A stretch of DNA of 64,000 nt from Rouxiella silvae (GTDB lineage Bacteria; Pseudomonadota; Gammaproteobacteria; Enterobacterales; Enterobacteriaceae). The notes under the pieces are model-generated. The model did no database searches, was not told the origin of the DNA, and saw nothing but the letters and a program-made list of their open reading frames with translations. The stretch covers positions 1 to 64,000 of the forward strand of contig NZ_MRWD01000001.1 of assembly GCF_002093625.1 (NCBI RefSeq). Reading direction: 5' to 3'. The position numbers and the translations under genes were made by a program. Below, piece by piece: positions 8,922 through 15,104 of this stretch. The first letter of the stretch is position 1; each line of letters begins with the position of its first letter.

Positions 8922-8942
8922 CCTGCGGGTCGCAGGCTCTTG
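8922..8942 (-). terminator. Hairpin between Ig protein 2 and the small island gene
   Basis: GAGCCTGCG and CGCAGGCTC form a perfect 9-bp stem with a 3-base loop. It is followed by AATTATTT on the minus strand, a weak T-tract. It is probably a terminator or attenuator. Confidence 0.5.
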
Positions 8943-8948
8943 AATATC

Positions 8949-10187
8949 TTACTGATACTTCGTTTTAAGCTGTAAAAATGCGGCACTGAGGTTTTGATTC
9001 AGTGTTGAAACATTTTGCTCGACGTACCCGTTGAACGTTTCATCATTAGTTTCAAACGCAGACAGGGCATCGGTCACACTGCTTTGGGTCACTGAGGCGC
9101 CAAGCTGTGACAAGGCGGCCTCCACGTTTTGGCCAACAGAATCGAGCTGCTGCTGGACATAGGCAATAAACGTAGCCACGTCGGTCTTGAACGCGGTGAG
9201 AGAATCATCGCCCGTTCCAGGCAGTGCCGTTTTAGAGACAAAAGTAATGATCTCCGAGGCAAAGGTGCCGTCTGCCAGTGTCGCGGTCAGATTGGCATTA
9301 CCCACGGTATTACTGAATACATAGGCCACCGCCTGGCCGTTGGCGTCAGTGGTTGCCGGATTGACAGTGAGGTCAAGATTGGCGCCATTGTCCGCGCTCC
9401 AGGTCAGCGTCTGTCCCGCCGCCGCCGCGCCGGTAGAATCGAGCACCGTTGCCGCGACAGTATTGGCCGACCCGTTAGGCCCGGCCAGTTGATTACTGGT
9501 TCGGGATAACAGACTGATGCTAAACGGGCCGACCGGCGTAGTGACCGGCGGGGTCTCGGGCTTGGCGACAAAGTTGATCACCGTAGAAGCTGAAGTGCCG
9601 TCTGCCAGTGTTGCGGTCAGATTGGCATTACCCACGTTATTACTGAATACATAGGCCACCGCCTGGCCGTTGGCGTCAGTGGTTGCCGGATTGACAGTGA
9701 TGTCAAGATTGGCACCATTGTCCGCGCTCCAGGTCAGCGTCTGTCCCGCCGCCGCCGCGCCGGTAGAATCGAGCACCGTTGCCGCGACAGTATTGGCCGA
9801 CCCGTTAGGCCCGGCCAGTTGATTACTGGTTCGGGATAACAGACTGATGCTAAACGGGCCGACCGGCGTAGTGACCGGCGGGGTCTCGGGCTTGGCGACA
9901 AAGTTGATCACCGTAGAAGCTGAAGTGCCGTCTGCCAGTGTTGCGGTCAGATTGGCATTACCCACGGTATTACTGAATACATAGGCCACCGCCTGGCCGT
10001 TGGCGTCAGTGGTTGCCGGATTGACAGTGAGGTCAAGATTGGCGCCATTGTCCGCGCTCCAGGTCAGCTTTAATCCGGCTGTCGCAACGCCATTCGAGTC
10101 AACGACCTTGGCGGCAACCCTATTGGCAGTACCGTTTGGGCCCACGAGTTGATTACTGCTAAGTGCAGTGAAGCTAATTGAGTACAT
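8949..10187 (-). CDS. Bacterial Ig-like (Big_1) repeat protein 2
   Basis: 412 residues. Three Ig-like domains of 110 residues each resemble the Big_1 domains of invasin/intimin (for example TDANGQAVAYVFSN and NLTATLADGTSAS), joined by PETPPVTTPVG linkers. Two copies of an about 40-residue helical module follow, ending in LQLKTKYQ. There is no signal peptide or membrane segment. The start has TTTAGGA upstream. Domains 1-3 are nearly identical at DNA level. Family knowledge suggests an adhesion or virion-decoration role; no partner is evident. It lies between Q and the lysis genes, a position where phages often carry extra (moron) genes. Confidence 0.82.
   Translation of the reverse strand: MYSISFTALSSNQLVGPNGTANRVAAKVVDSNGVATAGLKLTWSADNGANLDLTVNPATTDANGQAVAYVFSNTVGNANLTATLADGTSASTVINFVAKPETPPVTTPVGPFSISLLSRTSNQLAGPNGSANTVAATVLDSTGAAAAGQTLTWSADNGANLDITVNPATTDANGQAVAYVFSNNVGNANLTATLADGTSASTVINFVAKPETPPVTTPVGPFSISLLSRTSNQLAGPNGSANTVAATVLDSTGAAAAGQTLTWSADNGANLDLTVNPATTDANGQAVAYVFSNTVGNANLTATLADGTFASEIITFVSKTALPGTGDDSLTAFKTDVATFIAYVQQQLDSVGQNVEAALSQLGASVTQSSVTDALSAFETNDETFNGYVEQNVSTLNQNLSAAFLQLKTKYQ
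9271..10187 (-). repeat. Near-identical 330-bp repeats in Ig protein 2
   Basis: The segment beginning TCTGCCAGTG recurs at 9271, 9601 and 9931, an exact 330-bp period equal to one 110-residue Ig domain plus linker. Long stretches match with only occasional substitutions. This implies recent duplication or gene conversion. Confidence 0.93.
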
Positions 10188-10203
10188 AACTTTTCCTAAA
10201 TTG

Positions 10204-10232
10204 ATTTAAGGTTTGGCAGAAATGCCAGGCAA
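10204..10232 (-). promoter_or_regulatory. Candidate promoter of Ig protein 2
   Basis: On the minus strand TTGCCT (10227-10232) and TTAAAT (10204-10209) are 17 bp apart. They lie just after the hairpin pair and just before the gene. A private promoter behind a terminator is typical of moron genes. Confidence 0.4.
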
Positions 10233-10369
10233 TAAAAAAGGGCCACCGAAGTGACCCTTAAACGAAAAAACCCCGCCGAGGCGAGGTTTTTACAGGAGTT
10301 GGCTACGTGACTAAGTAACCAGTATTGATAGAGTAAACGGCTTTTTGCGGACCGCGTGAGCGTTTTTTA
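10233..10369 (-). repeat. Copy B of the Q-tail and twin-hairpin cassette
   Basis: About 137 bp matching copy A (11647-11786). Both hold AAAAAAGGGCCACCGAAGTG, then a second GC hairpin, then TTGGCTACGTGACT, then GCGGACCGCGTGAGC. Read on the minus strand this copy encodes ALTRSAKSRLLYQY, a remnant of the Q C-terminus (VLTRSAKSPLLY) in which the stop TAA has become CAA. It lies after the stop of Ig protein 1 and is not part of an evident gene. Confidence 0.85.
10234..10292 (-). terminator. Twin hairpins between Ig protein 1 and Ig protein 2
   Basis: On the minus strand AACCTCGCCTCGGCGGGGTT precedes TTTTCG, and GGGTCACTTCGGTGGCCC precedes TTTTTTA. Each stem plus T-run looks like a rho-independent terminator. 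An antiterminator such as Q could read through them. Confidence 0.7.
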
Positions 10370-10409
10370 CTCCGCACGCCATTTATTTTTTCCCGTTAAT
10401 GACGACGCG

Positions 10410-11609
10410 TTACTGATACTTCTGTTTGAGCTGTAAAAAGGCTGCATCGACGTTTTGACCCAGCGCCACCATGCCTTGCTGGAAATAAGTTTCAAAACTC
10501 TTCGCGTTGGTTTCGAACTGGGTCCACGCCGAGGGTACATCTTCAGCCGTGACCGAGGTTGAAAGCTGTAATAATGCGGAACCCACATTTTGCTCTAATG
10601 ACGTAAAGGCTTGTTGCACATAAGTAATAAAGGTTGAGACATCGGCTTTGAAGGCGGCCAGTTCCGTTCCAGAGTCTCCTCCCGAGGCAACAAAACCTAT
10701 CACCAGCTTGGCTGCCGTTCCGTCTGTCAGAGTAGCATTAACCGTAGCATCACCTGCTGTATCACTGAATATCGCGATACTGGTCGTGCCGTTACTTTGA
10801 GTTTTCATCTTATTTGAATCAATGAAATAGGCGCCATTATCTACGCTAAAACTTACCACCTGTTCGGCGATAGCCGCGCCCGTTTCATCAATCACCTTCG
10901 CCTCAACGACGTCCGGCGTACTGCTTACAATCTGATGATTAACAGAGGCATCGAGCGTTAGCGTCATTTTTCCGGTCGGGTTGACGACGGGGGGAGTTCC
11001 GGTGTCAGCCACAAAGGAAATCACTGTGTTAGCCGACGTTCCGTCTGTCAGCGTGGCACTCACCGCAGAATCACCGACCGTATTGCTGTATATGAGAATA
11101 TTGGCCGTGCCGTTACTGCCGGTAATGACCTTGTTGCCGTCTAGGAAGTAGGCACCGTTATCTACACTGAAACTCACGGACTGTTTAGCGATGGCGACGC
11201 CGGTAGAATCGACAACCTTTGCCTCTACCACGTCGGCAATTTTGCCGACAATTTGATTATTGGTCGAGACGTTAAGAATCAACGTTAATGCCCCCACCGG
11301 TGTGGTGACCGGCGGCAGACCGGGATCGGCGATAAAGGTCACAACAACAGTGGCCGAGGTGCCATCGACAAGCTTTGCGGTTACCGTCGAGTTGCCCACG
11401 GTATGGCTGAATACTGAAATAGTGTTGGTGCCATTGCTTCCTGTCGTAACGGCATTTCCAAGAAAATAGGCGTTATTGTCGGCGCTAAATTTGACCACCT
11501 GCCCTGCTACGGCTGACCCGGCTTCATCGACAACTTTAGCCTCAACGACATCTGCAATTTTTCCGACAATTTGATTATTGGTTGATAGTGAAAGAGTCAA
11601 GGTATACAT
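10410..11609 (-). CDS. Bacterial Ig-like (Big_1) repeat protein 1
   Basis: 399 residues. Three Ig-like domains of about 105 residues share the motif NNQIVGKIADVVEAKVVD and are joined by LPPVTTPVG-type linkers. Two copies of the helical module follow, the second ending LQLKQKYQ. The domains are more diverged from one another than those of Ig protein 2. No signal peptide is visible. The start has AAGAAGGA upstream. It is the first gene after Q and is preceded by twin hairpins. A decoration, adhesion or baseplate-like role is possible from the domain type only. Confidence 0.82.
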   Translation of the reverse strand: MYTLTLSLSTNNQIVGKIADVVEAKVVDEAGSAVAGQVVKFSADNNAYFLGNAVTTGSNGTNTISVFSHTVGNSTVTAKLVDGTSATVVVTFIADPGLPPVTTPVGALTLILNVSTNNQIVGKIADVVEAKVVDSTGVAIAKQSVSFSVDNGAYFLDGNKVITGSNGTANILIYSNTVGDSAVSATLTDGTSANTVISFVADTGTPPVVNPTGKMTLTLDASVNHQIVSSTPDVVEAKVIDETGAAIAEQVVSFSVDNGAYFIDSNKMKTQSNGTTSIAIFSDTAGDATVNATLTDGTAAKLVIGFVASGGDSGTELAAFKADVSTFITYVQQAFTSLEQNVGSALLQLSTSVTAEDVPSAWTQFETNAKSFETYFQQGMVALGQNVDAAFLQLKQKYQ

Positions 11610-11646
11610 GGATGTGTCCTTCTTTATTTTGTAGGTACATGGGTCG

Positions 11647-11786
11647 AAAAAAAAGGGCCACCGAAGTGACCCTTTAAATGTAAAGACCCCGCCTGGGCGA
11701 GGTCTTTACTGACGTTGGCTACGTGACTCAGTAACCAGTATTAATACAGTAGCGGGCTTTTCGCGGACCGCGTGAGCACTTTTTTC
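11647..11786 (-). repeat. Copy A of the Q-tail and twin-hairpin cassette
   Basis: This is the presumed original of the cassette repeated at 10233-10369. Bases 11741-11776 encode the last 12 codons of Q plus its TAA stop. The rest is intergenic and holds two hairpins. Confidence 0.85.
11649..11712 (-). terminator. Twin hairpins directly after the Q gene
   Basis: On the minus strand AAAGACCTCGCCCAGGCGGG pairs into a hairpin ending GTCTTT. GGGTCACTTCGGTGGCCC followed by eight T forms a second. They separate Q from the Ig-like genes. Confidence 0.75.
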
Positions 11787-12172
11787 GGTTCACGATAAAT
11801 TTCTACAGTCGGGTCCATATCCAGCGGTACGTCGATCATCGCCAGGCACCCCTCAACAAAACCCTCAGCCATTTGCAGCATAATACGCACCAGCTTTTCA
11901 TCCCTTTTCATGACCCGGGCAATGGCGCGCTTCGGCTGATTCATAACGTAATGCAGAACCAGCAGCTGATACTCCTCAGGCCTTAGGGTTTTTAAACGCG
12001 TGATACATCCATCAATCAGTAAACCGTCTTCATCGCAGCATGAAAGACGCGACTTTGAGGTGTTAGGTAACAGACTTTTGAAGCCGTTCGCCGTTCTCTG
12101 CCAGTCCAGTTGACTGTTATCCGCCGCCGCCCAACCGCCCCAGCGCTCTAAAACTTGTGGTATATCTCTCAT
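11741..12172 (-). CDS. Phage antitermination protein Q-like
   Basis: 143 residues. The N-terminus MRDIPQVLERWGGWAAADNS is the signature of the Phage_antitermQ family. The middle (YQLLVLHYVMNQPKRAIARV) looks like a helix-turn-helix. Such proteins bind RNA polymerase paused at a late promoter and let it pass downstream terminators. Hairpins lie immediately after the gene and again between the Ig-like genes, which fits that role. The start overlaps the stop of a 10-codon ORF (TTATGA), with GAGGA upstream. Its last 12 codons are duplicated twice downstream. Confidence 0.88.
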   Translation of the reverse strand: MRDIPQVLERWGGWAAADNSQLDWQRTANGFKSLLPNTSKSRLSCCDEDGLLIDGCITRLKTLRPEEYQLLVLHYVMNQPKRAIARVMKRDEKLVRIMLQMAEGFVEGCLAMIDVPLDMDPTVEIYREPKKVLTRSAKSPLLY

Positions 12173-12201
12173 AAGATGTCCTCTACAGGTCGCGTAATCA
12201 T
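12169..12201 (-). CDS. Ten-codon ORF coupled to Q
   Basis: Encodes MITRPVEDIL. Its ATG overlaps the stop of the 26-codon ORF upstream (ATGA) and its TGA overlaps the ATG of Q. It may be a coupling peptide or the scar of a deleted phage gene. Expression is not shown. Confidence 0.35.
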   Translation of the reverse strand: MITRPVEDIL

Positions 12202-12278
12202 GCTTTGCCGCCTTGCAGCTGCGGGAACTTTTCCAGATTGAGGGCGCTAAACCCTGCGCTGGCTTCTCTAAGTTTCAT
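12198..12278 (-). CDS. 26-codon ORF, first in the leftward island transcript
   Basis: Encodes a 26-residue peptide starting MKLREASAGFSALNLEKFP and ending GGKA. It starts just inside the operator region opposite the repressor, where intact lambdoid phages carry cro. It is too short for Cro and has no strong ribosome site. The ATGA overlap with the next ORF suggests a coupled array of three reading frames ending in Q. It may be the fused remnant of genes lost by deletion. Confidence 0.35.
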   Translation of the reverse strand: MKLREASAGFSALNLEKFPQLQGGKA

Positions 12279-12298
12279 TTGCAAACGTGCTTCACAAG

Positions 12299-12361
12299 CT
12301 AAGTTAACTTAGATAATATATCCAAGGTTAAATTTGATCAAATAAAACTAAGATAACTTAG
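12299..12361. promoter_or_regulatory. Operator pair between repressor and Q operon
   Basis: CTAAGTTAACTTAG (12299-12312) is a perfect 14-bp palindrome. CTAAGATAACTTAG (12348-12361) shares both 5-base arms. Their centres are 49 bp apart, in the AT-rich gap between the divergent transcripts. The second site abuts the repressor start, which suggests autoregulation. A half site (TCTAAG) lies near 12267. Confidence 0.7.
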
Positions 12362-12383
12362 TTAATTTTATTGAGAGTGGATT

Positions 12384-13016
12384 ATGGAATCGGTTGGCGC
12401 GCGACTTAAAAGGCTTCGCAGAATAACCAAGACAACGCAGAAAGCACTGGGTGAGTACTGCGGCGTTTCGGATGTCACTGTGGGATATTGGGAAAAAGAT
12501 CTCAACGTTCCTAAAGCTGAATCGTTATTGAAGCTTGCAAAATATTTCAATACCACAGAAGCTTATGTACTTTATGGTACTGATTTTGCAGGACTACAAC
12601 CCCTAGTGACCAGCGTTAGAAAGATCCCTATTCTTTCGTGGGTTCAGGCAGGTGTATTCACGGAGTCAGAATCAAGTGAACTTTTTGAGAGAGCAGAATA
12701 CTGGATGGAAACCGGCCTACGCGTATCATCAGACTCATTTGCTCTAACGGTGCGTGGTGATTCAATGACCAATCCTTCGGGGCTACCGAGTATCCCGGAA
12801 GGCTCAACCGTCATTGTCGATCCTCACGTAGAGGCCACTCATGGAAAAATCGTTGTCGCCCGCATTGCTGGAACCAGCGAGGCAACAATGAAGAAGTTGG
12901 TTATTGACGGGCCGAATAAGTATCTCGTTCCACTCAACCCGCGCTATGCCAACATTCCTATCAATGGCAACTGCGAGATTATCGGCGTAGTACGCGGCGT
13001 ACAGTACGAAATATAA
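12384..13016 (+). CDS. LexA/CI-like phage repressor with S24 peptidase domain
   Basis: 210 residues. The N-terminal helix-turn-helix (about 1-65) includes TQKALGEYCGVSDVTVGYWE. The C-terminal S24 domain has an Ala-Gly cleavage site in WVQAGVF, a nucleophile Ser in RGDSM and a Lys in ATMKKLV. Repressors with these residues self-cleave when RecA is activated by DNA damage. It is divergent from the Q operon and faces two palindromic operators. A terminator follows at 13038-13077. No integrase, excisionase or antirepressor lies nearby, so the repressor seems to govern the leftward operon alone. Confidence 0.92.
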   Translation: MESVGARLKRLRRITKTTQKALGEYCGVSDVTVGYWEKDLNVPKAESLLKLAKYFNTTEAYVLYGTDFAGLQPLVTSVRKIPILSWVQAGVFTESESSELFERAEYWMETGLRVSSDSFALTVRGDSMTNPSGLPSIPEGSTVIVDPHVEATHGKIVVARIAGTSEATMKKLVIDGPNKYLVPLNPRYANIPINGNCEIIGVVRGVQYEI

Positions 13017-13037
13017 TTTAATTAGCGCATGACCTAT

Positions 13038-13077
13038 AAAAAGGAGCCAAGGCAGCGTTCACCTTTGCTCCTTTTTT
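13038..13077 (+). terminator. Terminator after the repressor gene
   Basis: AAAAAGGAGCCAAGG and CCTTTGCTCCTTTTTT form an imperfect stem with a T-run. It may work in both directions. Confidence 0.7.
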
Positions 13078-13119
13078 AATGGCAGGCCCCTTTGCTCGGG
13101 AACTGTCAATACGGGCCTA

Positions 13120-13725
13120 TTATGAATGGGTGCCGGGACATTGCTCTGACAAATTAGTCAGGTTCTCAGCCTCATGCTGGAAGCTGATTTTGTTGCTTGC
13201 GCTGCCCTGATTGATTTTTAGAACAAAAATACTGTCAAAATCACTGCCGGGCCAGGTAGGCACGGTGGTGGGGTCAGCCCCCTCAGCTTTCATAATATTT
13301 TTAACTAATTTATCGAGATTTTTGTGTTCCCAAGAAACAAATACCAGTGAATTGCTATACGTGTTGCTCAACAGTGCCTTTTGAACGCCAGCAATATCAT
13401 CCGCATGGAACTGAATATCAATCGGCATAGAAAGCTGGATAGCCGTTGGGGTGATGGTGGTCAATGGTCTGAGAGAACTTCCTGACTTATCTTCCTTCGG
13501 CCCCGCGGCGAAGATAGCAGCCGGTTTTCCATAACGGGACAGCAAAACGCCAGGCAGAGCCAGTGCCCGGTTAAGTCCCTTACAGGTTAACTGCCCGCTG
13601 CTGTTAACCGGTTTTTCACCATGGCGGACAAAAACGATGGTTTGTTCGGCCTGAGCTACGGATATATTCGCGATGCCCGTAGCCAGCAATAAAGCAAATC
13701 CACCCATTCTAATTAGCGATTTCAA
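13120..13725 (-). CDS. Periplasmic histidine phosphatase superfamily protein
   Basis: 201 residues. A signal peptide (about 1-26, ending VAQA) is followed by FVRHGEKP, the RHG motif whose His is phosphorylated in this superfamily. The later EHKNL may hold the second catalytic His. The substrate is unknown; relatives act on sugar or polyphosphate esters. It lies between the island and the 3' end of tRNA-Leu and could be part of the island or core. The long stretch upstream (13726-13970) holds no convincing gene. Confidence 0.78.
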   Translation of the reverse strand: MKSLIRMGGFALLLATGIANISVAQAEQTIVFVRHGEKPVNSSGQLTCKGLNRALALPGVLLSRYGKPAAIFAAGPKEDKSGSSLRPLTTITPTAIQLSMPIDIQFHADDIAGVQKALLSNTYSNSLVFVSWEHKNLDKLVKNIMKAEGADPTTVPTWPGSDFDSIFVLKINQGSASNKISFQHEAENLTNLSEQCPGTHS

Positions 13726-13976
13726 TCTGGCACCCCTGATTTAATAATGTAGTTCAACGTGTTACATAGAGTTAATTCTGAGAAATCCGGTGAATTACCC
13801 AGCATGTGACAATAAAATCGCCAAGAATCCACCCTAAAATATGCCGCATTAAAGACGCTCAGTAAACGCAGTAATCGTTTCAATTTGCTTTCACAGAGGA
13901 TGCTGCAAGATAGTGCAATTTCAATTGAGATGAAAATGATAGAGGGGTAAGGAGAAATATTATGAAACCCCAAAAA

Positions 13977-14000
13977 CAAAAAAACCACCCGAAGGTGGCA
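13977..14000 (-). terminator. Terminator of the tRNA operon
   Basis: On the minus strand GCCACCTTCGGGTGG is followed by a T-run. It ends the glyW-cysT-leuZ transcript. Confidence 0.8.
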
Positions 14001-14048
14001 TAACGACATTACTACTTTATTGCTTTTGATTATTCAGCTAATTTTCCA

Positions 14049-14135
14049 TGGTACCCGGGACGAGACTTGAACTCGTACAGCGCGAACGCCGAGGGATTTT
14101 AAATCCCTTGTGTCTACCGATTCCACCACCCGGGC
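14049..14135 (-). tRNA. leuZ: tRNA-Leu (UAA)
   Basis: 87 nt with encoded CCA, a long variable arm and the anticodon UAA in the loop of a GGGAT/ATCCC stem. It is the last tRNA of the trio. Its 3' end faces the phage-derived island, a common integration side. No direct repeat of its 3' end was seen at the far side of the island. Confidence 0.95.
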
Positions 14136-14146
14136 TCCGGGAAAAT

Positions 14147-14220
14147 TGGAGGCGCGTTCCGGAGTCGAACCGGACTAGGCGGATTTGCAATCCGCTACAT
14201 AACCGCTTTGTTAACGCGCC
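14147..14220 (-). tRNA. cysT: tRNA-Cys (GCA)
   Basis: 74 nt with encoded CCA; anticodon GCA in GCGGATTGCAAATCCGC; acceptor GGCGCGT paired to ACGCGCC. Confidence 0.95.
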
Positions 14221-14274
14221 TTAATTCTTTACTTTTCTTACTGTTAGCCAGAAATATGTTCTACCTAACGAATT

Positions 14275-14350
<76 letters not shown>

Positions 14351-14420
14351 TTTAATCAGAACTTACTGATTTTTTTAGCTTATCTTCTGGCTAACTGCTC
14401 ACTGCCTTCCGATGCGTTGC

Positions 14421-14448
14421 ATTCTACTTGGCTGACGCGATGAGTCAA
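14421..14448 (-). promoter_or_regulatory. Promoter of the glyW-cysT-leuZ operon
   Basis: On the minus strand TTGACT (14443-14448) and TAGAAT (14421-14426) are 16 bp apart and followed by a GC-rich stretch. They lie about 75 bp upstream of tRNA-Gly. Confidence 0.6.
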
Positions 14449-14498
14449 TAAAATTATCAGCTCATCGTGACTGATTGCCGTTTTTTAAATCAGTTCGA

Positions 14499-15047
14499 TC
14501 AAGGTTCCAGCAGATCATTACGTGCAGCAAACAGATATTGGAACATTGACCAGAAAGTCAGCACCGCAGCAATGTACAACGCGACAACGCCGACGCCGAC
14601 AGCGATATCGTTTGGACGCCATAATAGCGCCACCAACGACAGCATCTGCGCCATCGTTTTTACTTTACCTATCCAGGAAACCGCCACGCTGCTACGTTTT
14701 CCGATCTCCGCCATCCATTCTCTGAGCGCAGAAATAATAATTTCGCGCGCTATCATGGTCGCCGCCGGCAGCGTTATCCACCAGGCGTGGAAATATTCCG
14801 CCACCAGCACTAGCGCAATCGCGACCAGCACCTTGTCGGCCACGGGATCAAGGAACGCACCAAAGCGAGTAGTTTGCTTCCAGCGACGAGCAAGATAGCC
14901 ATCAAACCAGTCGGTAATCGCGGCGAGAACGAAAATCAAGGCGCAAGCTGTAGGAGCCCAAACGTACGGCAGATAAAAAGCCAGCACGAAGAACGGGATC
15001 ATGACAACGCGAAACAGGGTAAGGCACGTCGGTATATTAAATTGCAT
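14499..15047 (-). CDS. pgsA: CDP-diacylglycerol-glycerol-3-phosphate 3-phosphatidyltransferase
   Basis: 182 residues, the usual length. The CDP-alcohol phosphatidyltransferase motif D-G-x2-A-R-x8-G-x3-D-x3-D spans residues 49-71 ([20 protein letters not shown]...D). Several membrane segments flank it. It makes phosphatidylglycerophosphate, the committed step to phosphatidylglycerol and cardiolipin. It lies downstream of uvrC as in E. coli. Confidence 0.97.
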   Translation of the reverse strand: MQFNIPTCLTLFRVVMIPFFVLAFYLPYVWAPTACALIFVLAAITDWFDGYLARRWKQTTRFGAFLDPVADKVLVAIALVLVAEYFHAWWITLPAATMIAREIIISALREWMAEIGKRSSVAVSWIGKVKTMAQMLSLVALLWRPNDIAVGVGVVALYIAAVLTFWSMFQYLFAARNDLLEP

Positions 15048-15104
15048 GTGCGTAGGTAACTATCTGTCCGATGTAGATATTATGAGTATGTTGCTACAAT
15101 GAAC

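Noticed and set aside
9271-10187. Regular 330-bp repeats as a possible CRISPR or other array
   Set aside because: Repeats are in frame, far too long and correspond to Ig domains; no spacers.
4361-13016. Tailocin or complete prophage
   Set aside because: No tail tube, sheath, baseplate, tape measure, capsid, terminase or integrase gene is present in the window.
13722-14009. 95-codon minus-strand reading frame upstream of the histidine phosphatase
   Set aside because: It starts inside the tRNA-operon terminator, has odd composition and no ribosome site; it only reads non-coding DNA.
14049-14080. attL/attR pair at the tRNA-Leu 3' end
   Set aside because: The island lies on the right side of the tRNA, but no second copy of its 3' end was seen by eye at 4-13 kb; an exact-match search would decide.
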